Assembly: GCA_964036275.1 (NCBI GenBank)
Contig: OZ038434.1
Location: forward strand, 1,076,560-1,140,559
Length of the DNA: 64,000 bases
Direction of reading: 5' to 3'
DNA from: Litoditis marina
Taxonomy: Eukaryota; Nematoda; Chromadorea; Rhabditida; Rhabditidae
The notes under the pieces are model-generated. The model was not told the origin of the DNA. It saw only the letters and a list, made by a program, of their open reading frames with translations, and searched no databases. The position numbers and the translations under genes were made by a program. Positions within the stretch are counted from its first letter, which is position 1; each line of letters begins with the position of its first letter. Below, piece by piece: positions 48,910 to 62,000 of the stretch.

Positions 48910-49298
48910 CTTTCCGCGCTCTAATCTAGTCAACCGTTTCGCTGCTGCTCGCGTTGCGGTCAAGCAAAGACGATTCGAGCCCGGCGGCTGTCTTTTATTA
49001 ATTTTATTTTGGTGTTTTTTCTTCTATTCTCCTAGATAAATAATTACATTTAGGATACGCATTTTAAAGGAAGGAACAATTTCTTTACCGAACCCCCCTC
49101 CCCGTCACCGCTAAGGTGTTATTAAATAGCTTTCCAAACTTCTCCAATTCAAAGTGGATTAGTGACCTAAAAATTAAGTTGTTTGTTCGTTTCCCAGTAT
49201 CGTTACTATTGATGTTAGTTTCCTAGTCTAGAACGATTACTGTTTTCAAATGGTGCCTTTATCAAGTGGTTCTCATTTATAGCTTCAACGCGTATGGA

Positions 49299-52200
49299 AT
49301 GGAGCCATCGGAAACAAGGGAAGTTCGAGGAAAATCGGTGGAATTGGATGGCAGCAGACGAATAAATGCAGTTTCTCCAATGCACTTAGGTACGACGGTG
49401 TTCTATGAAATAGTCGAAAATGTGTGTTATATTCAAGAGTGATTTGTATATAATTCACTTTGCACTCATCTCATGAACGATGAACCTGAGCCCTATTAGT
49501 TTAATCGTTTTTCTTAGCCTACGTATTTTGGTGACAACAATTATGACGAACCCTCCACACCTTCATTGTCCGCGATAGCGGAGTAAGGTTCAAGCTCATG
49601 TTTCATGTCCAAACTTACTGTATCTTACATATAAGGGTAGGTAGGGAGGGTTTTAAAGCTAGGAAATCTTAGCCTTAATTCACTAAACTAAAAACTTGAA
49701 AGACAACGCTGTATGTTGTATATGTCAATTTTTCAATTGAACCACATGGTTTTAAAGAAGACTATAAAAGTATTAACACATCAAAACTAACAAGGAAAAC
49801 CCATTTTATATTTAATTTCCATTCTATTTAACTAGCTATTTCATGTTTAGGGGAGTCGATGCTCCAGAATTTGTTGAAGGAGCATCAACAACAACAGACT
49901 ACTTCTTCCGGTTCCAATTCAACTGCGGCCAATTCGAAACCACAGGAGATACCAAAAGTAGCAAGGGGTTAGTTATATTTCATGTTATTTCGGATATTTG
50001 TGTTCGAGTTGAACCAGTGGCCTTATTCACCATTTCGTGACTATTTGGACAAGTTTGCTGGGTTGTGACTATTCTTCTTGTTTTTCTGGTGGAGTGATAT
50101 TTCAATTCTGCATTTCTTGACATATATCAAAAACAAACAAGTTTTATGTCCTCTTGTCCTCCCTAAATTATATTTGTGTGTGGTGTTTTAGGTTATTGGG
50201 TATAAATATTTGTCGAGTTGCCGAATTATGAATTATTCATTACAGGGGAAGAAAATGATCGGAAGCTACAACAAATGCTGGAGAAGTATCAGAGCCAGGT
50301 ATAATTCAGTCAAGTTTTCTTCAGGTTCAATGTTATGTTCATATTGTTTAGAACCGGAATTCGAATGAATGTCAGTCTGTGTTTTACATTTCATAAAGAC
50401 GTGTATGGCACGTTCAGGACGAGATCGGTATAGGAGAGGAGGTTGGAGGGTTCATGTTCCGATAGCAATTTTCAGTTTCGCATTGGCTCTCGATCTCGAG
50501 AGTACTTTAGTTAACTTCTAGCATGAAGAAAGGTGGTCGTCTTGAGTATTTTAGTTGACAGCAAAACAACGATTGACATTCTTGTACTGGAAAATTATTG
50601 ACCGAACAATTAGTCACTGGGTCTCTTCAAATTCTATTGTGTCGTTGAAAATGTATTGCAAATATATCGAATTCAGGTGAAGTTACAACAACAACGAAAC
50701 CCGCCCCTTCAGCACAAAACATCATCAAGGAACAATCTACAGATGATGGAAAAGCTGTAAGTTCAATGATTAATAAATACACCAAGGACAAGTCGACAAG
50801 GACTTGTTCCTGGTAACTAGTCGGAATAGTATTCATAAACTATAATAGATGTATTAATCATTTGTGATTTAACACAGGACTTTCAACATTGCGGGTAGAT
50901 GTGGAGCTGCAATTATATGACATGGAAGAATTTTAGAAAAAGCCTTAAACTGAAACGTTGTTTATTTTGCCATTCTTTTGCTTTTCGAAAATTTTCGCTG
51001 GGTTGACCTCTGCTAACTCTAACCTCCGAGATCCTCTACTAACTAAGTATTGTTGATAATGTTCACGTTTTCCATCACACCGTTGTATATGCTCAAACAT
51101 TTTACGCGCTACATCTCAATATTCTACGTTGTTATCGGACTTTAGTCAAGTTTTTCACGAAATGGTTTTTTGTTAACATACTATCCTGTTCCGAACACAC
51201 GGTGATCAAAAAGGTTCCCAGTCAGGGCTTTATAGGCAGTATCACCTCCTACCTTAAAAATAATGAGAAAAAGTATTATGTTGGCGAATTTACATGATGT
51301 ATGATGTTTCAGTGCTAGCAGTTCCCGTCCAACCGGGAGCTCTCCATCTTCTCATCCCATGAGCCATTCCCAACCATGTCTCATTGCAATCACCGATCGG
51401 CCACCAGATTAGTCAGTTTTACTATATTGCTCATTGAAAAAATCTAGACTGGAGTTTAGATATTCTCTTCTACGACGTGTACCAAAATAGTTAAGAAAGG
51501 GGATAGTTTTTGCCTAATTTAGGATGACTGTCCTGTTTTTGAGGCAAAATTATGAGTTTTCTGGAATTTTTGATGGAAAAATGACCTCTCTATCCTGTAT
51601 GATTTTCATGCCTTACTGTCTTACTGATGTGTGTTTGTGTTTTCTGTTCCATACATACGTTCCCTCACTGAGGATCCTCAATGAAAGGAGTGTCTATGTT
51701 CAAGTGAGAGGCGAAACATGCCACTTTTGTTCTATTTTCTTCATATATTCTTTCAAATCATAACTCCATTCTTATTCTGTATTCTCTTCAGCTCTGTGTC
51801 GGTGTCCCAGTATGGAGGGGGTGTGGGTCAGCATCCGAATAGATTCGAGCGACGATCCTCCGGTTCCGGGGAACAGCAACACGAGGCAACCAATTCGAAC
51901 GGACTCAATCATCAGAGGGTGCGTGTACATACACCAGTCGGCTTATTCACCAATCCTCGGCAAGCTGAAATACCTTCCCGCGGGAATGGTAGAGCACAAT
52001 AATAGTGCGCGTAAGAGGCACGGGAAGCTTCCCGCGGCATTGGTGAATACGGCCACAGTATGGGTTACTTTTCCACGAAAGGGAGCCCTTTTTCAATTGA
52101 ATACCATAACTTAAATTACCAATCAATGAAATGGGCAAATTGTATTGAATTTCGCAAAAAGGGAAAAAACTATTTTCGAAGAGTTTTCGATGATATGTGC

Positions 52201-55200
52201 TATTTCTAGGTGCCGAACAATCAAAAGTTGGTCCTGTCGTTGCGAGAGGAAAATGTGCATCTGAAACGGGAATCAGACACTCTGAAGAAGAAGTTGGTCA
52301 GACTACAGCAGGTTCGTTATTTATGTCTTCCAATATAGTCGCCAAAATATGATGTAAGCTATTTTTCTCTATATTTCTCAAATTGGAGTGTCAGTCACAT
52401 GTTGAATCGCGAAGAAATCAATTCTGAGGTTGCTGAGAGCTGCTTTTGCGTGAAATTCATTCATTTATTCAATTTTCTTCGTGATCCCAAACACTCACGG
52501 AAATAGACTATCGATATTAATGCATTTGGATCACTTTGTTTAGAAGTACATAGTGGGGAACGTTCTTGTTCTAGATACAAACATCATGTTGAATCATGTT
52601 TAGATGTGTTGGTACTAGTTTCGTATACTAACTTACCAGTTGTGACTATGAGAGATAGAGTGCACTTTTAATTTATCTCCTACTTTTCATATTTCTCTGT
52701 TTCTCAGTTATATCTTTTACAGATAGAAAGTGCGTACGAACGTATTGAACGAGATTATGACGTTCTTTTGCGGGAAAAGGAGAGGCAAGAAAGCATAGAA
52801 AATAATGCTCTTATTCAGATGGATATGCACCTCAAACGGTTGGTTCTATACCTGAGCTACTGCATACTTCTACCACTGAACGAATTTTAAATTACACGAT
52901 TTCTGCAAAATTTGAGAAATTGTCAGATCTTCAGAACATGTAGATGTAACACAATCAAATTGAAGTAATTTCTGGCGAGAAAAATTTAACCGTTGCGATT
53001 CGCGAGTTAGTATAGTTAATCTATCCTGAAAGGAATGTTCTTCTTCCACTATTACAAAATTTGATGACACGTTTATCCTTCTTGCAGTGTGATTGGCGAG
53101 AAAGAGATGCTGCAGAATAAAATGGAGCAGCTGCAGCTCAGTCTTCCCTCTCAAATACAAACGGTCCAAGCCATGGAGAAGGTCAACCATCTCAACAGTC
53201 TCATCAACGAACTCATTCCACAGAGTGAGTTACACTTCATTTCTAGAGGCTTGGAATCGACGAAATCGACTGTTAACGTTTAGTTAAATGTCGTGTAATG
53301 CCATCAGCAGGGTTCATACGTTCTGATTCAAAGGCAACATCAAAACCATGATTATCGATAGGACTACGTGTTGCCGAATTTGGCAGCTGGCAGCATTTTG
53401 CTGCTAATGAAGTGTTTCTAGTTCCTGCGGCCAAATAAAGCATTTGATGCCAAATTTGGCAACATATCGTTGCTAACTCGAGTAGCGACATCAGTTAGAA
53501 GCGGCTAGCTAGTAGCTAGTAAACTGCGTCATGTGTCATACTCCTGATGATCTAGTGGTACTTATTCACAAATCTCCATTGCAGATAAGGAGTTGAAGTT
53601 GTGTTCTGATCGCCAGAAGATGGAAATAAATGCGCAATCAGCCACCTTGGAAGAACAACGCAACCATATTGCCATGCTGGAGAAGGCACTCGGAAATGCA
53701 CAGGACAGACTTGCCAAGAGGGAGCGGGTAAGACCTTTGTCCCATTCTGCAAGTTACCGAATCGTGGGGTGACCTATGGTTGGTAACCACTTTTTCAGGT
53801 CACCTGAGTAGGGAATCTTGACGTAACCTTACCGGAAAAAATGTTAGGTCAAATTGAAGGGTAACTGTTTTTTGTTCCAGGTTACCTTCCGAGAGGTTAC
53901 CAAAAAACCCGGTTAGGTCTAGAAATTCACCGATGTTTAATGTTTTATCTGTTATTTTTGATGAAGTTGAGAGGGGCAGCCCAGGAGGGGTGTCGGCTGT
54001 ATTTCTTCTTGAACTTTCACTGATGTAATCTTCTGAAGTTGTTTGGGGGATACGAAGCTTTGTTGTGGCTTGGCGCACACATCCATTGATGTGATCGAAC
54101 CCGGGATGTACGTACGGCTTATCAACCTTTCTAGCTGTTGTATTCAATTATATTCAATTCTATCCCAGTTGTTCAGAAACTGTCTTAACTATTATGGAAA
54201 CATGGCACCTTTCACTGAGCACATGTTTCCATAAATAATGACAACAAATATTTTTGTTTCAAATAAATATAACACTAATATGTCTTAACTATGTTTTATT
54301 ATCATTCTTCACTTTTTCTATTGCAGACATGTGAAGAGTTGTCGATAGCGGCCGAACGAGCAAATATGCTCCAGCGACAATTGCACGACACTCTGTTGGA
54401 TAAACAGGTACAGTTCGTTCTTTTATTTTTTACGATATGAAAATGTTCACTGCTTTACCGGCTCATCTGATCAGTTGACTTCGTGTATAATGGGAACAGC
54501 ACTGAGAGCTCACCGTAGCACACACATTGTTCAACTGGAATAACCATCAAAATTGAGAGGGATAGCATAAATGCATCAATAAGATCTGAATGAGTGTGCG
54601 CACCTTTACAAATGTTCAGCAGATACTCGCGAAATAATTATATTCTCTGATTTGAAGTGGTTTCGGAGAGTTTCGGTTGATAAGTAGAACATGCGCTTCA
54701 GAAAATAGTCAAAAGGAGTATGCGTGACCGCCATTTATAAGGGGAATCGGGGATATTATCAATGAGAGAGAAAGGGAGAGAGAGAGAGAAAGAGAGATCT
54801 CCATCATCCCCATATAATGCTCGATTTGAAGGCTCGCGACGAAGCCCATGCCACCGAAAGGGCTCATTGGGAAATGGAAAGCACGCAACTGAAGATGCAG
54901 TTGAACAAGGTTAGTGAATTGTTGTTATATTCAGATATCAGTATTCATTCAAACATGAAATATTATCGGAATCCGACAAAAGACGCATCAGTTAGCTTCA
55001 GGATAAGGGAGTAAATTACGTGCTTAGAGGATTCGCTCTTTCCAAAGCAGATCGATGCTGTGTTTGTTGCTCTATACAACTGTGTTTGTAGTCTGAATGT
55101 TTGATTTATGGTCTAAATTCTGAATTAGGGCTCTCATCGAGATCTTTTTTGAAAAACAATGGTTTGGTCACTCTCTTCACTTCGATCATTCAGGATGCTT

Positions 55201-56862
55201 CTCTGACCGGTAGTTTGAAGAGGTCAAACGGCGCTCGTTTGTCGATCGATAATGGCGATGAGGCTCTGTTGCGTATGAAGAAGACGATACACAATAGAGA
55301 TGAGAGAATCACGCAGTTGGAGAGAACTGTCGTCGAACTACAAAGGTATGCATGGGGGGATGCGTTTTGATATTTTTTGTAGTTCGTGTCTCGGCTTTAC
55401 ATGGTTTGCTCTTTCCAAAACGAACCTGGATGATGTAAGGTTAGATTCTCGAGTCGAGCTGTATCCGAGTTTTACGTATTGGTGTGTTGTCCCATAAATG
55501 AATTGATCTCAATCAGAATATAATTAATACCGATTGCTTGGAGTTGGGTAAGTGTTGAAGTTGATCGAGGAGTTATTTCTCGTTACACTGTAGCTATTAC
55601 TCTTGTTTCTATTTCAGGAAACATCATGAGGAATGCGAACGAAAGAAGGGTGCCCTGGGGGCTCTGAGCGAGAATCTCGAATCGAAAATAAGGCGACTGG
55701 AAGAGGAGAAAAACGATAAGGTGTCTAAAAATGTTGACATTATAGGTTTACACATTTTCTATATTTACACACTTATTCATAGAGGTCGTTCCGCTACGAG
55801 GCGCTGATCATTGAGAAAACGTCATTTGTTGAAATATGTGTTTTGATTTACCAAATCAGATCTACTAATTTTGGGCGAAAGTTTAGGCTGGACAATGTTT
55901 TCTTCATTCTTTATTCTTTTTCATTCATATTTGCTTCAGGATCGTCGCATCTCAGAGCTGTTGGAAGAAAAGGAGCGACTGGCGAATGTGCTCGGGGACA
56001 ATGCGGGGGGAAACAGGTGGGAAACGTTTATTGATGAATTCACTTCACAATTGTATTACTTGTAATATTATTTCGCATATTAGTTCGCACTCAACAGTAA
56101 GGTCTGACTGGCCTCATAAATGGAGTCCGCTTTTCGATAAAAATATGGGAGATGACGTCATGTGTTTGCATAAAAATAGGCAATTATTCAAAAATTGTCC
56201 AAAAAGAAGCCCATTTATTGGTTTTTATGGCTGTCCAGATAATTTCAAGTGGGTATGATAGTACGTATGCGTAGTTGGTATTTCCGTCAAGCTTTGTTTC
56301 GTCAATGACTAGTGTCTAGTTGGTCACGTAAAGTTTTCTAACATACTCAAATGAAACGTGACGTAAACCCATCTGGTTATTTAGAGTGTGAAATTATTAA
56401 CTCTCTATTTTTTGTATTTTTTCTCATTCACAGCTAGTATAGGGTACTTAAAGTTAGAATAGAGTTTGAGGTCATTGTTTCTCTGCAGAAATGAGCTGTT
56501 CTACTCGCGAGAGGGAGAGAGTAGTGATCCCTCGCACAGTCTCAATGTCATGGAGGAAATACGACAGAAGATACAGGAGAGAAAAAGGAAAGGAAGGGTC
56601 GGACCCACCGGGGGGTTAGTTTCCAGTTTATGTCTAGTTAGAAACAGTGTGATTTCAAGATTTCAATTATCAGATGATGCCAATTCGCTGGTGTTTTTGT
56701 TTACTCGCAATAGTGATACGTTAGTATTTATATTCTAATAAATTTTAATTTGTGGCGGTCTCAACCAAATTAATTTAAAAAACAAACAAAAAACAATTTC
56801 GCTACCGCCACGCCCTGTAAAATTTGTCGAACAAGAATATATGCAGTACATGAATATATATA

Positions 56863-56911
<49 letters not shown>

Positions 56912-57559
56912 TCCAGTTTAATCGGGGTTCCCGTGAGTGACCATTCTCGCTCCTCTTCTGGTTCATTACTCCAATCATCATCCCATCTCAGGTAACCTGT
57001 TTCACTAACAGAATATGTATATTGATTACTATCTTGGATGTAACTGTTTTTCCTCCCCAAATGTCCAGAGTCCAGTTTAGTCAAAGTTTTTTTTCTCATG
57101 CACTATTTTCCGCACACCGCAAAGACTTATTTACGGTCATGATATATTCTTCTTGTTTATTGAGCCGCTACCCCGCTACCCCTCCAAAATGACGATTTTC
57201 CTTATCTAACTAACAGTTGATTCAGTATTAGGCACTAATTTTACGATCCCTACTCCTCTTCCAGGAATATATTCGAAACTAAACTGTCCCATCTCTCGTA
57301 TGAGGCAGTGGCGGTGTATGATTTTTGTTGTTCGTTTCCACCACCAATCTAATCAATATTCACCTTCAAATGTCTTATTTTCAGGACCTCTTCCGGACCT
57401 TTCGATCCGTCCATGTTCGATTCTTCGCTTCTCTCCAACTTGTCTTCCAGCTACAGTACTCAGAATGCGGGCGATTCAAATGGAAATGGTTCGGCGGCAA
57501 ACTACAAAATTAGCTTCCGGTCAGTTGAGAAGAAATTTGTGCTTCTCTTTTCAGTGTGA
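49299..57559 (+). CDS. Coiled-coil scaffold protein with a PPDY motif, angiomotin-like (tentative)
   Basis: Exons: 49299-49389, 49851-49967, 50246-50298, 50677-50756, 51313-51411, 51792-51918, 52210-52311, 52723-52838, 53088-53224, 53585-53727, 54327-54407, 54793-54909, 55194-55345, 55618-55720, 55940-56016, 56489-56614, 56917-56991, 57385-57559. Phases agree and give 656 residues. The N-terminal third is Gln/Ser-rich (ESMLQNLLKEHQQQQ). The exon 5-6 junction creates RPPDY, a PPxY ligand for WW domains. Long coiled coils follow (LRLQQ-type heptads, LEKALGNAQDRLAKRE), then a Ser-rich tail. PPxY plus this coiled coil resembles angiomotins, which tether YAP-type coactivators at cell junctions. 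Other coiled-coil scaffolds remain possible. TTTATAG at 49282 and an overlapping out-of-frame ATG (49294) suggest an upstream exon in frame FNAYG. Exon 54793 lacks a good acceptor. Confidence 0.7.
54760..54798. repeat. (GA)n microsatellite at the edge of a coding exon
   Basis: Purine run ends directly at the start of exon 54793-54909, taking the place of the usual pyrimidine-rich acceptor. Confidence 0.85.
55045..55140 (+). mobile_element. Foldback element, family A, degenerate fragment
   Basis: GCTGTGTTTGTTGCTCTATA then CTGTGTTTGTAGTCTGAATG and TTTATGGTCTAAATTC; only the left-type half is present. Confidence 0.35.
56867..56908. repeat. (TA)n microsatellite next to an acceptor
   Basis: About 20 TA units end 8 bp before the TTTCCAG acceptor at 56910-56916. 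Confidence 0.95.
57265..57313 (+). CDS. Alternative 3' exon of the coiled-coil gene
   Basis: TTCCAG acceptor, 49 bp, donor GTGTAT; reads NIFETKLSHLSYEAVA in frame after exon 56917-56991. Including it shifts the last exon to another frame (DLFRTFRSVHVRFF...) ending at TAG 57513, total 657 residues; skipping it gives TSSGPFDPSMFDSS... to TGA 57559. The skipped form has the more natural composition. Confidence 0.5.
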
Positions 57560-59098
57560 CTGATTGAATTTGTCATCTGAACTGTGCCTCTTATATCTAA
57601 ATGTTTTATGCTAGAACGAATGAGGGAAACTCCGATATTTTAACAATTTATGTATGTTTAAGTGACAAAATCTTCATTATAGTGTGGTCTTTATTTTTAC
57701 GGATCAAACTACACACACGGCGGAATAGGCCAGTATATACCGTTTCGGCTTGCTTTAGAATGAGGAAACCGTATATCCTATAGCTTATTAAGATTTGAAT
57801 CTTTGTTAGTTTATGGCGCGATTACAAGCGATGCATATGGTATGCGAATGCAGATCACAAATGGAATTCCATATTTCAGGGGTGAAAAAAGGGAAGATGA
57901 GCACGGGGATGCAGTTTGGAACATATAAAAGTAGTATATCGATTCGTTATCACCTCAATTATACACTGCTTTGTAATCAGGTTTTATGTAATGAATATGC
58001 TCTTTGAGAGCTCCTCTTCGCAATTAGCTTAATAATGATTGATGTTGCATAATGCTTTTAAAGGTTTATAGGTCTGTATAATTTTTCACTTTGGGCTCAT
58101 TGTGTCATTTCGTGTGCCCTAACTTAGTTAGTTGAAAGGGTAGCCCCTGCTAGAGAGATCTGTGCCTTTTACCTACGCGGTGTACATATTGTGTCTTTTC
58201 TCAATTTAAGAGTTTCATATCAACTTATGTGCTCGATTCTACTTACGTATTTTTCTCTCTATTAACTTGTTTTTTTGCTGTTTTTTCCACGATTTTTTAA
58301 AAGTTCTATTAGCCTTGAAGAGTATTTATGTTTATCCAATTTCGAAGATATTTGATGCCAATTTTATACTCACTGTATTTGCATACGTATGTACATTTCA
58401 ATTTCCTGTGATGAAAATGTAGATTTATATAAAATGATTTATTCATATTCCTATGATTGAGAAGTATAAACATATTCAATAAGAAATGATTTTAGACTGA
58501 TATGAGATCTATGATGTGACATTATGTAGCAATGATAGAACAACTATAGCTTGTCAAATCGATTACAGTAGGTGACTTCGTTGTAGTTCAATATTTCTTA
58601 ATATGTTTGTTTATCTACAAGGCTCAGACAAAACAAATAGAATTGATATGGGTTGACGGTACATACCAATAGAGTGAACTGACTTACTGTTGGAAAAATT
58701 ATTAAGTTTGATTAGGTGGACTGTTTCACTATATAAAAAGCACTGGGATGTGAATAACTTGAAAAATGAGCATAAATAGGGTGGCACCGAAATAGAATGA
58801 AATATCACATAAACGAGAAGAAGGTTGGGGGAAGATTAGTTTGCTTGATCAACCAAATGGTTCATGTGAAAGCAGGATTCTGTAAATTGGTTTCTTTCAA
58901 AACATGACCAGAAAAGTTCCACTCTCATACCCAATATTTCTCCAAGACATTATAATGAAGGTGGAGGTATCAAACTTTGGTCTTATAAGAATATTAAAAC
59001 AAATACAAGTTTTCAAGTGGTAAGGGAAAACGTTCAACGAGCTCCACAGTATCTGTTCTCTGCTAGTTGGCTACCAGTAGTTGCTCAACGCTGATTGG
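57560..59098. other. Intergenic region between convergent genes
   Basis: Convergent 3' ends of the coiled-coil gene (+) and the cadherin gene (-). AT-rich with poly(A) signal-like words (CAATAAG near 58480). Only a partial family A copy is recognised; no exon signal seen. Confidence 0.6.
57688..57785 (-). mobile_element. Foldback element, family A, half copy
   Basis: GGATCAAACTACACACACGG, CGGAATAGGCCAGTATATAC, CGTTTCGGCTTGCTTTAG. The opposite arm is missing. Confidence 0.5.
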
Positions 59099-62000
59099 CT
59101 AGAAGTATACGGTAGGTGCTCCGTCCTGATTGGTCACCGTAACTGGTACCAGGTGTGCGCCCTGGGCTCTTTTTGGAGCTGGTGACTTGGTGCCCTCGAA
59201 TGCTCGCTCCTTTTCGCTGTTCACCACGTATCTACTGAAAAACAGGAAATATTAGAAAGATGTAGAGGCCTACACCAATAACGTTGACCAAATAGCCCAA
59301 AAAATACCTTTTAAGCAGTTTTGCGTATATAAATGAAAAAAGGGTTCATTTTCGTCTAATAGCCACACTTTACTGGTGTTTTAGGGTAACCTATCATTCA
59401 CTAATAGTTTCACGAAGTTGTTCATTCACTGTTATTCTGATGTTGATGAATAGTCTGGTTACGGTTGCCGGAATATAAAAAAATTCTTGCTTCGGATAAT
59501 ATTAAATCCCAGACTCCCAGACACATAGAATGACCCAAAACCACCCACACGTATTAGTTTGTTGAATACAAGAAATAATTCGCGCTTTTCAAGCCACACA
59601 CTTCAAGTAAAGGCAATATTCACGAAAACAATGATTAGAACATTTGAAGGTTTGTTATCGCAACTTCAAGTAGTGTTTGCGGTTACGCCATAACGTGAAA
59701 AAAAGTGATGTAATGCATGCTGCTGACGCCAGTTGGCGCCACCCAGCGCCAATTGGCGCCCCGATCACCTTGGTGTTGGCAGTGTTCCACTGATGGTGAC
59801 TCCGGTGTCGTTGGTGTTGTTCATCCAACAAATATTCGCTCTTTTGTGACTTCTCCATCTAAAAACAGAAATAACAAGGACAAGGAACGGGGGACAGTGT
59901 TATACGTGTAACATTAAAAACAAAATCGAATATTGATATTTGTCTACTAAGTGAGATGTACCGTAAAGAAACATTGAACATTCAAACGTGGGTTAACAAG
60001 CATTTAAACACCTTTCTTCACGGAAAACACTGGACGGTTCTAGAAAATTCAAATTCAACTGCTCCTGTTGGTATTACGTTTTATATTATTGGAAAATTAC
60101 TTATATCAGACTATATTTCATATTTTTGCGGTGTAAAATGAAACTTGGTTAGGCAGAGAATGACAATGAAATTTTGGATGTAAATTTTTCATGGAAAACC
60201 TAACACCGCTCTACTCTTTTAGTGTGCACAGTCTATAGTATGTCCACTATGTTGAAAACTGCTAAAAAAATTGTTTTGCCACACTTCCAAAGTCCATTCA
60301 GAAAGGGTGAGCATTATATGTTTCCCTAACAAATAACGAAGAGTGGACAGAGATAGAACTCACGCGTAATGCATTTTTCGACAGACGACCACTAACAAAA
60401 TGGAGAAGATAAGTGTGAGAAGAAGAAGAATCAGAATGGTGAGAACAGACGACGTCGACATGTTGTAGTCAGAGTTCTTGACGATGATCTAGAAATAACA
60501 GCATGGATTATAGAATCCTTCGTCATTAGTTTAGCTGCACATGGTTCATGCATGTCTGACGGTCTGTGTTTCCATTCGAACATGATCTTTCTCGTTTTCC
60601 AACTACCTTGGTAGCTATTTTCCACTTGAACTGGGAATATGGAACCTCATACATTCGCATACTAATCACTGATATTAGGTGATTTGGTTAAGAAATCAAA
60701 CCAGCTAGAGTAATTGATAGATTAGATGTTCCAAAGTGTTGTCAAGTTATATCTTTGCAATAATTTGGGCCCTCAAGGAACTGAATGTTAATATAATGGA
60801 TATTTGCGGAGAATAATAAAATTTTGAATAAGAAATCTACCTTGGCGACACTGACAGACCCGTCATCATCTGATGCCACGACGACCAGTTCGCAGCTAGA
60901 ACAGGAGGGGCGCGAGTTGGGGCGCAGACGGACCAGTCCGTTCTCATCCACCAAAAAGAATCTGGAAGGGATGCTCATAATAATACTTGTGAAGAAAATG
61001 AACATGTCCGTTCATTTAAAACAATATGTGTTGTTTTCTGAGGACGGAGGTCTTCTATATGTTTTATTTCTCATGTGCACAAACCAGCAGTTCGATCATA
61101 TACTCAGAAGTGTTGGAAATAGAAAAAAACCGGCGAATAGCTCAACTGGTAATCTGTACATTACTGGTTGGGGCTCTCCTAACGTCAATGTTTTGGGGTT
61201 TACACGCTAGAAACCATTAAAATGCTCAAACGGCGTGAAACGAACTTGTTCATGTTCATTAGTTTGTAGTTTGCCTTCGCGTCTCCGCGTAGTTTGATCG
61301 ATCCGAGGACTGGCAGTTCTCCTATCTCCAGATGATACTCGGACTCCTCGAATTCCAGTCTCCCGCCACATTCTGGAGCGCCGTCCACGACGACCGTCAA
61401 CGGGACTGTCGTAGTCTGAAAATCAAAATGAGCATTTATTAAAAATACAAATAAAAAAGCGCCGTTTTCATATCACGCTGGATTGAAACTTGTGAATTCT
61501 CAGATTATCATGTCCGCTTCGACGTCCCAATACTTATAGAATAGAATAGAATAGAATAGTTTATTGAAATCGTAAGTGAGTTCAAAAGTGTGAATACAAA
61601 ATAAATGCAAAATGATTCGAAAGTCCCGTGCGAAATGGTTGTTGCGAAAGAATGCGAAACACTTGAATCCCTCCCACATTGATACTGTAACGTTGGTATT
61701 GAGCACATTGCCGGCCAAAATAACTGGAATACATATGAATACGTAAGTTACAACAGACCTGATACACTAATCAAAAGGTAATGGAATTTCAAGCAGCTCA
61801 GAAATGTTCACATTTTTTAGGTGTTTACCAAAAAGTTTTGCTGAAGGCAAACTAGTAAGACGAGTAGGAAGTTTTGGGTACCATTTGGCTACCCTGATGA
61901 AAAACGAGCTTTCTACTGTTACATTACTGAATTTAGGTAATTCAAAAGCAAATCCATTACAGCTATTAGAGTTTTGACGCTCTCCACATGGACGAAAACA

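Larger units (their letters stand above)
44630..49298. other. Intergenic: daf-12 3' UTR, repeats and upstream region of the next gene
   Basis: Poly(A) signal-like AATAAA words occur downstream of the daf-12 stop (for example 45866). The region holds family A copies, a possible LINE tail (46251), a C/G-run array, a SINE copy and a 422 bp tandem duplication. A frame from 47998 (acceptor TTCTCTTAG) encodes EPSSGFQLETGASTTASMKA... to a TGA at 48140 and is an unexplained exon-like piece. Confidence 0.55.
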
